In this document: in pieces, positions 1 to 8,567 of the stretch
Numbering within the stretch: position 1 is the stretch's first letter
Layout: each line of letters opens with the position of its first letter
Assembly: GCA_041730495.1 (NCBI GenBank)
Contig: JBGSBR010000002.1
Location: 1 to 64,000, forward strand
Direction of reading: 5' to 3'
Source of the DNA: JBGSBR01 sp041730495
Lineage (GTDB): Bacteria > Patescibacteriota > Microgenomatia > UBA1406 > GWC2-37-13
DNA: 64,000 nt
Position numbers and translations under genes: made by a program
The notes under the pieces: model-generated
Databases searched by the model: none
Seen by the model: only the letters and a program-made list of their open reading frames with translations
Told to the model about the DNA's origin: nothing

Positions 1-1
1 T

Positions 2-301
2 TCCTCATTTATCGAGCAGTTTGGCTTTATGAGTGGAGTATTACTGATCGCGCTTTATGCCATCGGATTTTGGTTTTTATTTCAAAAAATTATCAATCTG
101 AGCCGAGAAAAAGATGATGCAGGTCGTTTTCACTACTTCTATGTACTTGGTTTTACCACAATCCTAATCGTCCAAACATGTATCAATATCGGTATGAATG
201 TCGGTATGCTGCCTATTGCTGGTATTACGCTGCCGTTTATATCCTATGGAGGTAGCTCACTTCTGACATTATTCTTTGGATTAGGTCTGGCAATCTGGTA
301 A
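2..301 (+). CDS. SEDS-family cell-wall polymerase (FtsW/RodA type), C-terminal fragment
   Basis: Only the last 99 codons are present; the reading frame is open to the left edge, so the ATG at 29 is internal. Membrane segments alternate with a short loop, and the end carries the family signature of SEDS glycosyltransferases: a GMNVGMLPIAGITLPFISYGG-like stretch split here as NVGMLPIAG, then LPFISYGGSS. SEDS proteins polymerise lipid II glycan strands with a class B penicillin-binding protein at the septum (FtsW) or side wall (RodA). The fragment does not separate the two. It ends 124 bases before rplU, which has its own promoter. Confidence 0.88.
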   Translation, partial: SSFIEQFGFMSGVLLIALYAIGFWFLFQKIINLSREKDDAGRFHYFYVLGFTTILIVQTCINIGMNVGMLPIAGITLPFISYGGSSLLTLFFGLGLAIW

Positions 302-389
302 CTTATAAATTGTTAAACTGTTAAATGGTTAGATTGTTTTAAAGCAATTTCACAATTTAGCAATATAACAGTTTGAATTAATTTACAGC

Positions 390-417
390 TTGCAGTTTCA
401 CACGGATTCGGTATAAT
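390..417 (+). promoter_or_regulatory. promoter of rplU-rpmA
   Basis: A -35 TTGCAG (390-395) and a -10 TATAAT (412-417) are separated by 16 bases. The rplU ATG at 426 lies 8 bases after the -10 and no Shine-Dalgarno is visible, so the transcript should be leaderless or nearly so. Confidence 0.7.
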
Positions 418-425
418 AACTAGAT

Positions 426-737
426 ATGAAAAAAGTTGGCATTATTCAAGTGGCAGGAAAACAATACATGGTCAGTCCAGGAGACGAGATCATCGTTGAT
501 CTGCTTAAAGATGAAAAAGAAGCGAAAATTGAGCTCCCATTACTTATGACTTTCGACGAAGAATCAGGTGCTTTTAATGTAGGTGCACCAGTGCTTGAAG
601 CCAAAGCAACAGCTGAGGTAGTCGATCATGTTAAAGGTGATAAGCTCAGAATCTCAAAATTTAAGTCAAAAGTACGTTATCGTAAGACTGTCGGTTTCCG
701 TCCACAGCTTACCAAAATTAAAGTATTAAGTATCTAA
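426..737 (+). CDS. rplU: 50S ribosomal protein L21
   Basis: The product of 103 residues has the normal length for L21 and its characteristic features: an N-terminal IIQVAGKQYMVSPGDEI strand region and the C-terminal KFKSKVRYRKTVGFRPQLTKIKV motif region that binds 23S rRNA. L21 is a primary rRNA-binding protein of the large subunit. It starts 8 bases after a perfect -10 hexamer and is followed 2 bases later by rpmA, the usual rplU-rpmA order. No ribosome binding site is visible before either gene. Confidence 0.97.
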   Translation: MKKVGIIQVAGKQYMVSPGDEIIVDLLKDEKEAKIELPLLMTFDEESGAFNVGAPVLEAKATAEVVDHVKGDKLRISKFKSKVRYRKTVGFRPQLTKIKVLSI

Positions 738-739
738 CC

Positions 740-988
740 ATGGCACATACCAAGGCGCAGCGCGCAGTCAAAGGCAATCGTGATTCAATCTCCAAGAGAC
801 TTGGTGTGAAGTTATATGGTGGTCAAACTGCTATCCCTGGAAATGTAATCATCCGTCAACGTGGAAGTAAAGTCCATGCAGGCGATGGTGTGTATCGTTC
901 TCGTGATTTTACTCTTCATGCTGCTATTACAGGCGTAGTTGTCTTTTTCAAGAAACTAGGCAAACAGTATGTAAAAGTAGTATCATAA
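740..988 (+). CDS. rpmA: 50S ribosomal protein L27
   Basis: 82 residues. The RQRGSKVHAGDGV segment is diagnostic for L27, whose N-terminal tail reaches the peptidyl transferase centre. The N-terminus (MAHTKAQRAVKGNRDS) begins directly with the mature-type tail and lacks the cleavable extension found in Firmicutes. The gene follows rplU by 2 bases and is co-transcribed with it and probably with the ParB-like gene 7 bases downstream. Confidence 0.97.
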   Translation: MAHTKAQRAVKGNRDSISKRLGVKLYGGQTAIPGNVIIRQRGSKVHAGDGVYRSRDFTLHAAITGVVVFFKKLGKQYVKVVS

Positions 989-995
989 GAGTGTC

Positions 996-1601
996 ATGAA
1001 AACACTCCAAGAACTCTTCTCTTCTCTTCAATCAGAAAAAGATATTTTCCAAAAGTCTCGTATTATCCGTCATCTACGCTTGCAGTACGAGGTCCCAGCT
1101 CGTGAGATCGCGGAAAAGCTCTCAGTGCATCCTAGTTATGTGTCACATTATCTACGACTCCTTACCCTACCCGAGATCGTCATTGACGGGTTCTATGCCA
1201 AACAAGTATCCGCCTCGCATCTTTTCATACTTGCTCGTCTGCAAAACAAAGAAGAAGTCATGGAAGCTTACAAAGAAATTCTCGAAAAAGGTTACACATC
1301 TGCACAAACAGAAGAGCTAATCCGCGAAAAGAAATACGCACTTGTGGGCGAAGACGCAGATTATTTCGCTGATATTGAGATCAAGCAGCTAGTCACTGAG
1401 CTCAAGAAATTTATCCCAGATCTGGATGTAAAGATCACGCAAACACGCATCCAAGGTTCGATCCACCTTAGTATCAAAGGTAAACGAGCAAAGACAACAC
1501 ATGTGCTGCGGACATTACTACAACGTCTTGCTGATGTGGAAGAAGAAGAGGATTATGATGAGTCACGACATCTAATTTATTTAGATGAAACTGCTAATTA
1601 A
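996..1601 (+). CDS. ParB/KorB-type helix-turn-helix protein without nuclease domain
   Basis: 201 residues. Residues about 20-115 match the central HTH region of ParB/Spo0J: REIAEKLSVHPSYVSHYLRLL followed by a conserved LP..V..G....S..H...L pattern and a YTSAQTEELI helix. The N-terminal ParB/Srx CTPase domain is absent, so this is not a classical chromosome partition protein. The C-terminus is an alpha/beta segment ending in acidic residues. It sits 7 bases after rpmA and probably shares its transcript. A DNA-binding role (regulator or segregation accessory) is inferred from the HTH only. Confidence 0.7.
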   Translation: MKTLQELFSSLQSEKDIFQKSRIIRHLRLQYEVPAREIAEKLSVHPSYVSHYLRLLTLPEIVIDGFYAKQVSASHLFILARLQNKEEVMEAYKEILEKGYTSAQTEELIREKKYALVGEDADYFADIEIKQLVTELKKFIPDLDVKITQTRIQGSIHLSIKGKRAKTTHVLRTLLQRLADVEEEEDYDESRHLIYLDETAN

Positions 1602-1632
1602 CTTCATTCACCGTTATTTATAGACCTATAGT

Positions 1633-1661
1633 TTGATTTTTAAATGAGAATATGATATAGT
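1633..1661 (+). promoter_or_regulatory. promoter of the radical SAM-Nudix/kinase pair
   Basis: A -35 TTGATT (1633-1638), 17-base spacer and -10 TATAGT (1656-1661) precede the ATG at 1687 by 25 bases. This leader is longer than at most other genes of the window. Confidence 0.6.
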
Positions 1662-1686
1662 ATTATATTATTTATACATATTCAAT

Positions 1687-2724
1687 ATGTCAAAATCTGA
1701 ATTAAACCAAGGTCTCTCTAATGTACGTTTTGATACAAAACAACCAGTATCATCAGAAGATACGTTGCTATTTGATTACGCCCCACAAGCCATTGAAGTG
1801 CCCGCTAATTTCGTACCTCCATATCGTGTAAATTATGAAACAAACGAAGTTTGTAACATGCCTTGTGGCTTCTGCTTTGCAGATTATCACGAAGGCGCAA
1901 ATGTTCATGAATCGTTAGGTATGCCTACACACGGTAAGCTTGGTACTGCAGAAGTTAAATCAATGATGGAGCAAGCTGCTCAGCTTGGTACTACTCAGTT
2001 TTTACTTGGTGGTGGTGATCCATTTATACGACGTGATATGCCAGACTTGATCGAATATGCAAGTGCACTTGGATTACATGTGGTAGTAGATACGAATGGA
2101 TTAATTTTAGGTAAAAATGAAGAATTATTTCAAAGAGTTGCGCCTCATTTGCATCAACTTGGGTTGTCACTGGATGGTTCATCTGCTGAAATGCATGATG
2201 GTTTCCGTGAAACGAGAAACTCTTTTGAACGTGTGATGAGACTTATAGAAATGTCAGCTGGACAAGCTTTTAAACTTAAAATTAATACGATTGTTACAGC
2301 CGCTAATATGCATGATATACCTGCTATGGTCGAGTTGTTAGCTCCTCATGCAGGAACAATACAACGTTGGAGTCTTGATCAATTCATACCTGTCAATCGT
2401 GGTAAACAAAATGAAGACAAATATCGTATATCTGATGCGGATTATTTAGCAACAGTACAACGAGTAAAAGAACAAATTGATGAGCGTTTTGCTAATTGTA
2501 CTATTGGTGGTGGTCTAAAAAGTGCAAAAGCCGGAACTGTAATGATGTTCGGTCCACAAGGTATACCATATGTAACAACTGGTGATCAGAAAAGATACTT
2601 ACCGCATAGTATTCGTACTCGTCCATTGCATCAGCTTGTACAAGTAGCTGAAGAAATGGATCTTGATCTGAATGGAATGAATAATGAACGATACTCAACA
2701 GGTTACTATTCTGAAAATCAATAA
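1687..2724 (+). CDS. radical SAM enzyme, viperin-like candidate
   Basis: 345 residues. The cluster motif C56-x3-C60-x2-C63, written CNMPCGFCF, binds the [4Fe-4S] of radical SAM enzymes and closely resembles the CNYKCGFCF motif of viperin (RSAD2). A GGGDPF loop (108-113, SAM binding), VVVDTNG (132-138) and LSLDGS (160-165) follow in normal barrel order. The stretch FKLKINTIV (195-203), then QRWSLDQFIPV and YRISDADY, parallels viperin FKINSVI, RWKVFQ and FVIGDEEF in order and spacing. Viperins dehydrate CTP, UTP or GTP to chain-terminating ddhNTPs. The next gene, 3 bases on, is a Nudix-kinase fusion, and prokaryotic viperins often neighbour nucleotide kinases. MoaA/PqqE-like enzymes share the barrel, so the viperin assignment is inference. 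Confidence 0.55.
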   Translation: MSKSELNQGLSNVRFDTKQPVSSEDTLLFDYAPQAIEVPANFVPPYRVNYETNEVCNMPCGFCFADYHEGANVHESLGMPTHGKLGTAEVKSMMEQAAQLGTTQFLLGGGDPFIRRDMPDLIEYASALGLHVVVDTNGLILGKNEELFQRVAPHLHQLGLSLDGSSAEMHDGFRETRNSFERVMRLIEMSAGQAFKLKINTIVTAANMHDIPAMVELLAPHAGTIQRWSLDQFIPVNRGKQNEDKYRISDADYLATVQRVKEQIDERFANCTIGGGLKSAKAGTVMMFGPQGIPYVTTGDQKRYLPHSIRTRPLHQLVQVAEEMDLDLNGMNNERYSTGYYSENQ

Positions 2725-2727
2725 TAT

Positions 2728-3885
2728 ATGGCAGCAGAACATATACCTGTTTATCGTAATGGTTCATGTTTAGGATCTGTTGAAAGAGATGCATTGTATC
2801 ATGCTGAAAATGATCATCAGATCGTTCACACTCTTATCTACAAGCCATTAGAACAAGATATGGAACCAGAACAAATGTGGGTCCAACAAAGAGGATCTAC
2901 TGTTTCATATTTACCTAATTATTTAGTAACTGCAGCAAGTGGTCATGTCAGTATGACTGAACAAGGTATCCCTGAGACTTTTGAGCAAGCTGCACTTCGT
3001 GAGGCTTCTGAAGAAGTATTTGGAAATGATCCTTCCCAAAAACTAAATATACAAAGATTAGGAACAGATTTTACCTATAAACCCTCATACCCAGGATATA
3101 AGGGTGGCTCAAAACAGGTTGCAACTTTTGTCTCAGAATCTGATGGTGCAAATTTTAACCCATTGCATCCAGAAGTAAGCAGATTAGCCTTAATGTCCGT
3201 TGGCGAGTTAAAACAAATGTCTAGAGATCCACATTCATTACTACACCCTGAACTTCGAGAAATTTTGCGACGTAAAATGACACGAATTGGAATTGTTGGA
3301 ACATATAGTGTAGGTAAAACGACACTTACTGATGCATTAAGTCGCAGAATAAATGGATCACGTGGTGTAACTGAAGATGTAAGACATTATGTAAAAAATG
3401 TATTTGGTAAAAAGGGTATACAAGAGCTCACTCCTGAAGAGTTCATCCAGTTGGAACATATGTTGTATAGAGATCAAACATTAGCAGCACGCTATGCAGA
3501 TATTGCTGTTGTAGATTCCACACCTATTGGTTGTCCCGTGTATCTTCAAAATTATGGCCTGTTAGCTGAAAATGGACATCAATATGATCAATCAGTTATC
3601 GAAGGTTGGAAGGATAAAACGAGAAGTACACTCGATGATTATGATGTAATTGTTTATTTACCACCAGAAATACCTTATGAAAATGATGGATTCCGTACTG
3701 GACCTCAATTCAGAGGACCCGTAGATCAAGGTTTTCAAGAAGTAATTCAGGGACATCCTCGTATGATTGAAGTAACTGGTTATATCCCTGGAGATGTATC
3801 AGCAGGTGTTAATACACGAGTGGAAACAGTAATTGATTATTGTTTACAACAAGGAATTCTTGACGAAGAGCAAATTGCTAAGTAA
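2728..3885 (+). CDS. Nudix hydrolase fused to a P-loop nucleotide kinase-like domain
   Basis: 385 residues in two parts. Residues about 30-180 are Nudix-like: SGHVSM followed by PETFEQAALREASEEVFG, where the catalytic REASEE helix is intact but the glycine spacing of the canonical box is altered, as in IDI-type Nudix proteins. Residues about 184-385 are a P-loop NTPase with Walker A GTYSVGKTT (191-199), a VVDSTPIG segment at the Walker B position and a VIVYLPPE strand; this resembles NadR/thymidylate kinase-like AAA_28 proteins. It begins 3 bases after the radical SAM gene, so the two are one operon. A plausible job is making or sanitising the nucleotide substrate or product of the radical SAM enzyme (inference). 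Confidence 0.72.
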   Translation: MAAEHIPVYRNGSCLGSVERDALYHAENDHQIVHTLIYKPLEQDMEPEQMWVQQRGSTVSYLPNYLVTAASGHVSMTEQGIPETFEQAALREASEEVFGNDPSQKLNIQRLGTDFTYKPSYPGYKGGSKQVATFVSESDGANFNPLHPEVSRLALMSVGELKQMSRDPHSLLHPELREILRRKMTRIGIVGTYSVGKTTLTDALSRRINGSRGVTEDVRHYVKNVFGKKGIQELTPEEFIQLEHMLYRDQTLAARYADIAVVDSTPIGCPVYLQNYGLLAENGHQYDQSVIEGWKDKTRSTLDDYDVIVYLPPEIPYENDGFRTGPQFRGPVDQGFQEVIQGHPRMIEVTGYIPGDVSAGVNTRVETVIDYCLQQGILDEEQIAK

Positions 3886-3887
3886 GA

Positions 3888-4460
3888 TTATTCTTTCAAA
3901 TCTGCAGAATACGGATTTTCTACCACTCCCATTTTATCTGCTGGGAAGTAACGATAGACCACAGTACCGATTATACTTTCTTTCGTAATTGGTCCAAACT
4001 CACGTGAATCTGATGAGCGAGGTCGATTATCACCGAGTACGAAGTAGTAGCCAGCAGGGACGGTCACAGGAACAGATTCTTGGACAAATCCGTTGGGAAT
4101 CAAGGTTGTTTTGGCAGAGATATAATTTTCAGTCAGTAGGACACCGTTGACATACACTTCATTATTTTCTATAAGTACCACATCACTAGGAACCCCAATG
4201 ATACGTTTGATGTACTCGATATCTGGATTCTTGGGAGAGTGGAAAACAACTACATCACCACGATTTGGTTCACGCAACTTATATGTCACTTTACTGGTGA
4301 AGATATAGTTACCGTTTTGAAATGAAGGCTCCATCGAAGCACCTTTGACTTGATTCGGCTGGATGATGAAAAGATAGACCACGATGAAAAGAGAGCCTAC
4401 GAAAACGACTGTCTCGAGGATCTCCATGAAGAACTCCATGATGGCTTTGAATACACGCAT
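3888..4460 (-). CDS. lepB: signal peptidase I
   Basis: 190 residues. One N-terminal membrane anchor (about residues 8-32) is followed by the S26 signatures: the catalytic serine in GASMEPSF and the lysine general base in EYIKRIIGVPSD, then GDNRPRSSDSREFG (box E). It cleaves signal peptides of exported proteins on the outer face of the membrane. On the minus strand a TACAAT -10 (4469-4474) ends 8 bases before the ATG, so the mRNA is probably leaderless. It converges with the Nudix-kinase gene, 2 bases apart. Confidence 0.93.
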   Translation of the reverse strand: MRVFKAIMEFFMEILETVVFVGSLFIVVYLFIIQPNQVKGASMEPSFQNGNYIFTSKVTYKLREPNRGDVVVFHSPKNPDIEYIKRIIGVPSDVVLIENNEVYVNGVLLTENYISAKTTLIPNGFVQESVPVTVPAGYYFVLGDNRPRSSDSREFGPITKESIIGTVVYRYFPADKMGVVENPYSADLKE

Positions 4461-4517
4461 AAGGTTTAATTGTAGAGAAGTACTGTATCAAAAACAACTG
4501 GTATAATAGCTAGATAA

Positions 4518-4592
4518 GGACCTGTGGCTCAGTGGTAGAGCGTTCGATTCACATTCGAAAGGTCGAAGGTTCGAATCCTTCCAGGTCCACCA
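4518..4592 (+). tRNA. tRNA-Val (CAC)
   Basis: Acceptor GGACCTG pairs with CAGGTCC, the D arm is GCTC-AGTGGTA-GAGC, the anticodon loop is TTCACAT (anticodon CAC) on a TTCGA/TCGAA stem, and the T arm is GAAGG-TTCGAAT-CCTTC. The 3' CCA is encoded (4590-4592), unlike in the other three tRNA genes of the window. A TATAAT at 4502-4507 lies 10 bases upstream. Confidence 0.95.
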
Positions 4593-4602
4593 ATAAGGTT
4601 AT

Positions 4603-7600
4603 TTACTCTTCGGCTTTTTTTTCTGCAAAATCATCGATCATACGACAGTAGTTTGTATGAATGACATATCCATTAAATGTATTATCTCCTGATTGATTTA
4701 AGTTTACGACTTGGTGATTAGCATAGGTATCATGCAGATACTGGAAATATGCTGGACGATTAGTAGTGGCTTGGCCACTACTGGTACCGAGTGCAATAGC
4801 GATCTTACAATGCTTTTTACGAGCAATTTCTTTGGCTCGCTCTAGAATTGCTTGATGGTAGCTTTCCAGATCAATCGAGTTAATAAATGTTTGTTGCGGA
4901 TTGTCACCTCTGAGGATGAGGATTTTTTCTCCTGCAGCAGTGGTCGTTTCAATAATCAATGTAGCGCCGACCAAAGCTTCCTGATCAGTGCCAGGATTAA
5001 GTCGATGTATCAATGCATGGACATTGGGATTTAGTCCAGCTATAGATCGTACTGTACCACCATGAGCCCAACAAGAATCAGCGAGCTCACCAGAGAACTC
5101 AAGCAGTATCCCTTGGCTATGCACGAAATCCATGGAGACAGTATTGGATTTTTGCATCAGTGCTCGAGCACGTTTCAGCTCGTCTGCGATCGCATTCAGA
5201 TAAAAGATAGTATTAATTTTTGTCACGGTATCAGGCTCATCATTGAGCTGTTGCATGATCTCTTCACCGATGATCTCAGTGCGGATAGTCTCAGAAAGCA
5301 AAGCCAACTTCTCACTAGCATCTTGAGTATCATCTGAAGCAAACTGTAAGAGCTGAGTGAGATCAGCATCATTTTTCAGAGCTTTCATGATAATAGCTGT
5401 GCGCACCAGTGGAGTAAGCTCTTTTAGCTTCAGCAGCGGAGCTAGTTGTGACATGACACTATCCAAGTTTTGTATATTGATCGCAGACAACTCTGCAATA
5501 GTGGTTTTAAGTACTGCTTGAGCTTGAGGTTTATCAATTCGCTCTAGTGCAGCTTTATTGGATTCTATTTTTTCAGCGACTTTTTGTTGGATTGTCGCCA
5601 CTAGAGTTAGTTCACCACTTGTTCGTTTATATTCTCGGGCCTGATTGATATTTTGATTCAACAGATCGATCGATCCTTTTAGATCGTCTGATATTTTGTA
5701 CTCGTGATTACTTTTTTCCAGTTTAGCTACCTGGTATTGCTTATCGGATTCAAAATCAGCATCAGTAGGACGAGTAGCTGCTTCTCGAGCTATACGCACT
5801 TTGTCGACGAGCTCAGGTACTGTTTGTATACCATATCTATTGAGACCGATGCGTAAGAATTTGAAGACAAACTCATTCACAAAAGCATTTTCACCCAAAG
5901 CATCAGGGATCTTATTTTGACCGAGCTCAGTTTTTATTTTGGTGATAGCTTGTTTCAGCTGGCTGATACCTTCAGTACCACTGCCTTTCACACCAATTGC
6001 GGTTAAGTCTGCTGGGATAACACCTTCATAGATATTATCTATTGCTTGGTACAACTGTATGCTTATACGATCACCAAATAATTTCCGTGCTGAGCCCAAA
6101 TTGCGGGAGATATTATCTGTTTTACCAGTGCGCTGAGATTCGAAATAATAAGCTGCTTCAATACTGCCTGAACGAATACAAGCAACTCGTATATCGCCAT
6201 CAACTTCTTTGGGCAAAGTAAATAAATTCCGTACTGAAAACCATTCTTTCGCATAACCTTCGTTTATAAGATATGAAGCTAGCTCCCAGTTGCGATCTTG
6301 TGGCTCAAACACAAATAATCGCTGAATGTATTTTTCTATATCATCATGTTTATATTCCACTGCTTTTCTCAAAGATGCGATTGAACCACTATCAGTAGCT
6401 TGATCAAGGAGTTTTTGTGTCATCGATGTGCGCATGATTTCGAAGCGTAATTGTTCATTTAAGAATTTTTGACCTAGGGCATACACTTTTGGATAGAGTT
6501 TGCGCAAGCTTTCAGCAGATTGTGGTGCATACCAAATAAAAGCATTTTCAGCATACCCAGGTTTTTGAGCTAAGCTTTCATCAATGTGGGCTAAACTATC
6601 CTTAAACTGTGGAAAAGTGTCAAAAATAAATTCTACTAACTGAGGGTCATCACGCATAAAGAGTTGTCGTAAAGAAACATCAAGTTGAGTCGATGGTTTT
6701 ATGATATCTGGCCATGCATTACCAAAAATAGCTTTGGCTTCAGTAAATACATCCATCAATTGCGCACGACTAAATTGGTTGCTTTCTCGCACGAGATAAC
6801 TAAAGTACTCACTTTTTAGCTCAGGTGTAAGTACAGATTCAGGTGAGCTAATAGCTACATCAGTTTTATCTGTTAATGCTGGAATTACCGTATTGAGGTT
6901 ACGTATCACAAACTGTGGCGCCATACTTGATTGATTTGTTAGTGCCAAGACTTTCAGCAGCTTTTGTTTACTATTCACATGTTCAGCTTGTAATGTGTCT
7001 TCGGGTTGAGCGGCATATGATTTCATATCTGGATTTACCTGCTCAAAAAGATAGTTATTTGAGTACCCATTTGTATGAATATGTTTTACCATCTGTGCAA
7101 AAGTTTTAAATGCTGCTTCACCATCTTGTGGCTCACTGAAGACATGTGCCCATTCTTTAAAAGCTAAATCATATGTATTTACTGTTTCTGACTGTTTTTT
7201 GTGATGATCTTTCACACCAAGGAGTGACATATGTGTATTCTTGACGACATCTGGTGGGCGGATGAAATCTAGGATATTTTCATCTCGTTCATTGATCGGT
7301 GGGTCAGTGGTAAGGAGTTCATGAAGTGTTGCGAAGTTTTGTTCATGCAAGCGGAAGAGATCGCCAACAGATCTGAGCGCTACTGGTGGAGCATTAGCGA
7401 TGAGATCGGCAGCTGGGAGTACTGGTGTGATCTTCGCCATGAATTGCTCAGAGTCATCGAGGAAATGCAAGATAGTATCTGCGTCAGGATTGTAGAGCTG
7501 GTATTTGGGTTCCAGAAATATATCAAATTGGAGTGGGAGCGACTCAATATTAATATTATTATGACCTTCTTGTTTCGCTTTTTCTAAAACATGGAGTGAT

Positions 7601-7869
7601 AACTTGATGATTGTCTCGACAGCTTTTTCTTGAGCTTCTTCAGGTAAGTTTTTGATAAACTCGGCGTCTCGCAGGCCGACGAGTAATCCATAGATACTTG
7701 ATTCATAGCTAGAGCCAAATGTTTCAGTTATCTGATCCAGCACTTCACCACGATTGTCTGTGAGATCATCTGTTGGTCGTGCGAGCTTTTTGTATAAGCC
7801 TAAAAGCTGAGTATTATCAGTATCAATTGGTTCAATAGGAGCAATGGTATCTTCAGCTAAAACATCCAT
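4603..7869 (-). CDS. unknown 1,088-residue protein
   Basis: I do not recognise the family. About 900 residues are mostly charged, helical sequence without a signal peptide or clear membrane segment, rich in repeated helix-type heptads (for example around ALERIDKPQAQAVLKTTI). The last 170 residues look like a separate alpha/beta domain with several glycine turns: ADSCWAHGGTV, LILRGDNPQQ, IAIALGTSSGQATTNRP and NGYVIHTNYC. The conserved-looking Cys, His and Asn in that domain suggest an enzyme. The gene is expressed from its own promoter: the minus strand has TATAAT (7877-7882) 7 bases before the ATG. It is divergent from the methyltransferase gene. Confidence 0.75.
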   Translation of the reverse strand: MDVLAEDTIAPIEPIDTDNTQLLGLYKKLARPTDDLTDNRGEVLDQITETFGSSYESSIYGLLVGLRDAEFIKNLPEEAQEKAVETIIKLSLHVLEKAKQEGHNNINIESLPLQFDIFLEPKYQLYNPDADTILHFLDDSEQFMAKITPVLPAADLIANAPPVALRSVGDLFRLHEQNFATLHELLTTDPPINERDENILDFIRPPDVVKNTHMSLLGVKDHHKKQSETVNTYDLAFKEWAHVFSEPQDGEAAFKTFAQMVKHIHTNGYSNNYLFEQVNPDMKSYAAQPEDTLQAEHVNSKQKLLKVLALTNQSSMAPQFVIRNLNTVIPALTDKTDVAISSPESVLTPELKSEYFSYLVRESNQFSRAQLMDVFTEAKAIFGNAWPDIIKPSTQLDVSLRQLFMRDDPQLVEFIFDTFPQFKDSLAHIDESLAQKPGYAENAFIWYAPQSAESLRKLYPKVYALGQKFLNEQLRFEIMRTSMTQKLLDQATDSGSIASLRKAVEYKHDDIEKYIQRLFVFEPQDRNWELASYLINEGYAKEWFSVRNLFTLPKEVDGDIRVACIRSGSIEAAYYFESQRTGKTDNISRNLGSARKLFGDRISIQLYQAIDNIYEGVIPADLTAIGVKGSGTEGISQLKQAITKIKTELGQNKIPDALGENAFVNEFVFKFLRIGLNRYGIQTVPELVDKVRIAREAATRPTDADFESDKQYQVAKLEKSNHEYKISDDLKGSIDLLNQNINQAREYKRTSGELTLVATIQQKVAEKIESNKAALERIDKPQAQAVLKTTIAELSAINIQNLDSVMSQLAPLLKLKELTPLVRTAIIMKALKNDADLTQLLQFASDDTQDASEKLALLSETIRTEIIGEEIMQQLNDEPDTVTKINTIFYLNAIADELKRARALMQKSNTVSMDFVHSQGILLEFSGELADSCWAHGGTVRSIAGLNPNVHALIHRLNPGTDQEALVGATLIIETTTAAGEKILILRGDNPQQTFINSIDLESYHQAILERAKEIARKKHCKIAIALGTSSGQATTNRPAYFQYLHDTYANHQVVNLNQSGDNTFNGYVIHTNYCRMIDDFAEKKAEE

Positions 7870-7925
7870 TCTGTGATTATAATATATTTCGCTATGTAGT
7901 AATGTATTATTGGTACAGAATAACT

Positions 7926-8564
7926 ATGAATAATCAAAAACTTCACTGGGATGCACTTCATACACAAGGTGATATCGCTCATTACTCAGATAAACCAACT
8001 GATTTTGCACAAGAAGTACTAGCTGTAATACCACCAAATTCACATCTTCTCGAACTTGGCTGTGGTGTTGGTAATGACTCGATCGCTTTTGCCCAAGCTG
8101 GACATACAGTCGTAGCGACAGATTTCTCACAAGTTGCTGTTGCTAAAAACAAAGAACGCTTTAAAGATACTCAAAATCTATCTTTCAAAGTAGTTGATAT
8201 GAGTTCACCATTCGATTTCTCGGAAAAATTTGATGTCGTCTATGCAAGATTATCGCTGCATTATTTTACTGATGCTATTACTCGTCGGATCATCGCAGAT
8301 ATTTATAAACTTCTCAAACCTGGCGGTTACCTGTGCTTCATCTGTAAATCAACTGACGATCCTCATTATGGACAGGGGACAGAGATAGACCCAGATATGT
8401 ATGAAAACAAAGGTCACATCCGCCACTTTTTCAGTGAAACCTATGTCAGATCATTACTTGCAGATAAGTTTGAGATCGTGAAGCTGGACTCTGGCAAAGA
8501 AACGTTTTACGGAAGCGAGTCAGGGTTTGTGAAAGTCGTTGCGAAAGGTAAAAGTATTGAATAA
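7926..8564 (+). CDS. class I SAM-dependent methyltransferase
   Basis: 212 residues from the ATG at 7926. Motif I is LLELGCGVGNDS, motif II has the acidic residue in VVATDFSQ, and the post-motif LLKPGGYLCFI is typical of small-molecule methyltransferases of the Methyltransf_25/11 type. The substrate cannot be told. An upstream in-frame ATG at 7902 exists but lies over the divergent promoter region. The downstream membrane-protein gene starts 3 bases after the stop. Confidence 0.85.
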   Translation: MNNQKLHWDALHTQGDIAHYSDKPTDFAQEVLAVIPPNSHLLELGCGVGNDSIAFAQAGHTVVATDFSQVAVAKNKERFKDTQNLSFKVVDMSSPFDFSEKFDVVYARLSLHYFTDAITRRIIADIYKLLKPGGYLCFICKSTDDPHYGQGTEIDPDMYENKGHIRHFFSETYVRSLLADKFEIVKLDSGKETFYGSESGFVKVVAKGKSIE

Positions 8565-8567
8565 TTT

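Noticed and set aside
1687..3885. Lipid IV or cofactor maturation operon
   Set aside because: No peptide substrate, MoaC or other cofactor gene is adjacent; the Nudix-kinase neighbour points to nucleotides. Still possible for the radical SAM barrel alone.
4603..5200. Papain-like protease in the 1,088-residue protein (SCWA motif)
   Set aside because: SCWAHGG resembles the papain CGSCWAF motif, but the upstream Gln and a matching His/Asn order are not evident. Too weak to name.
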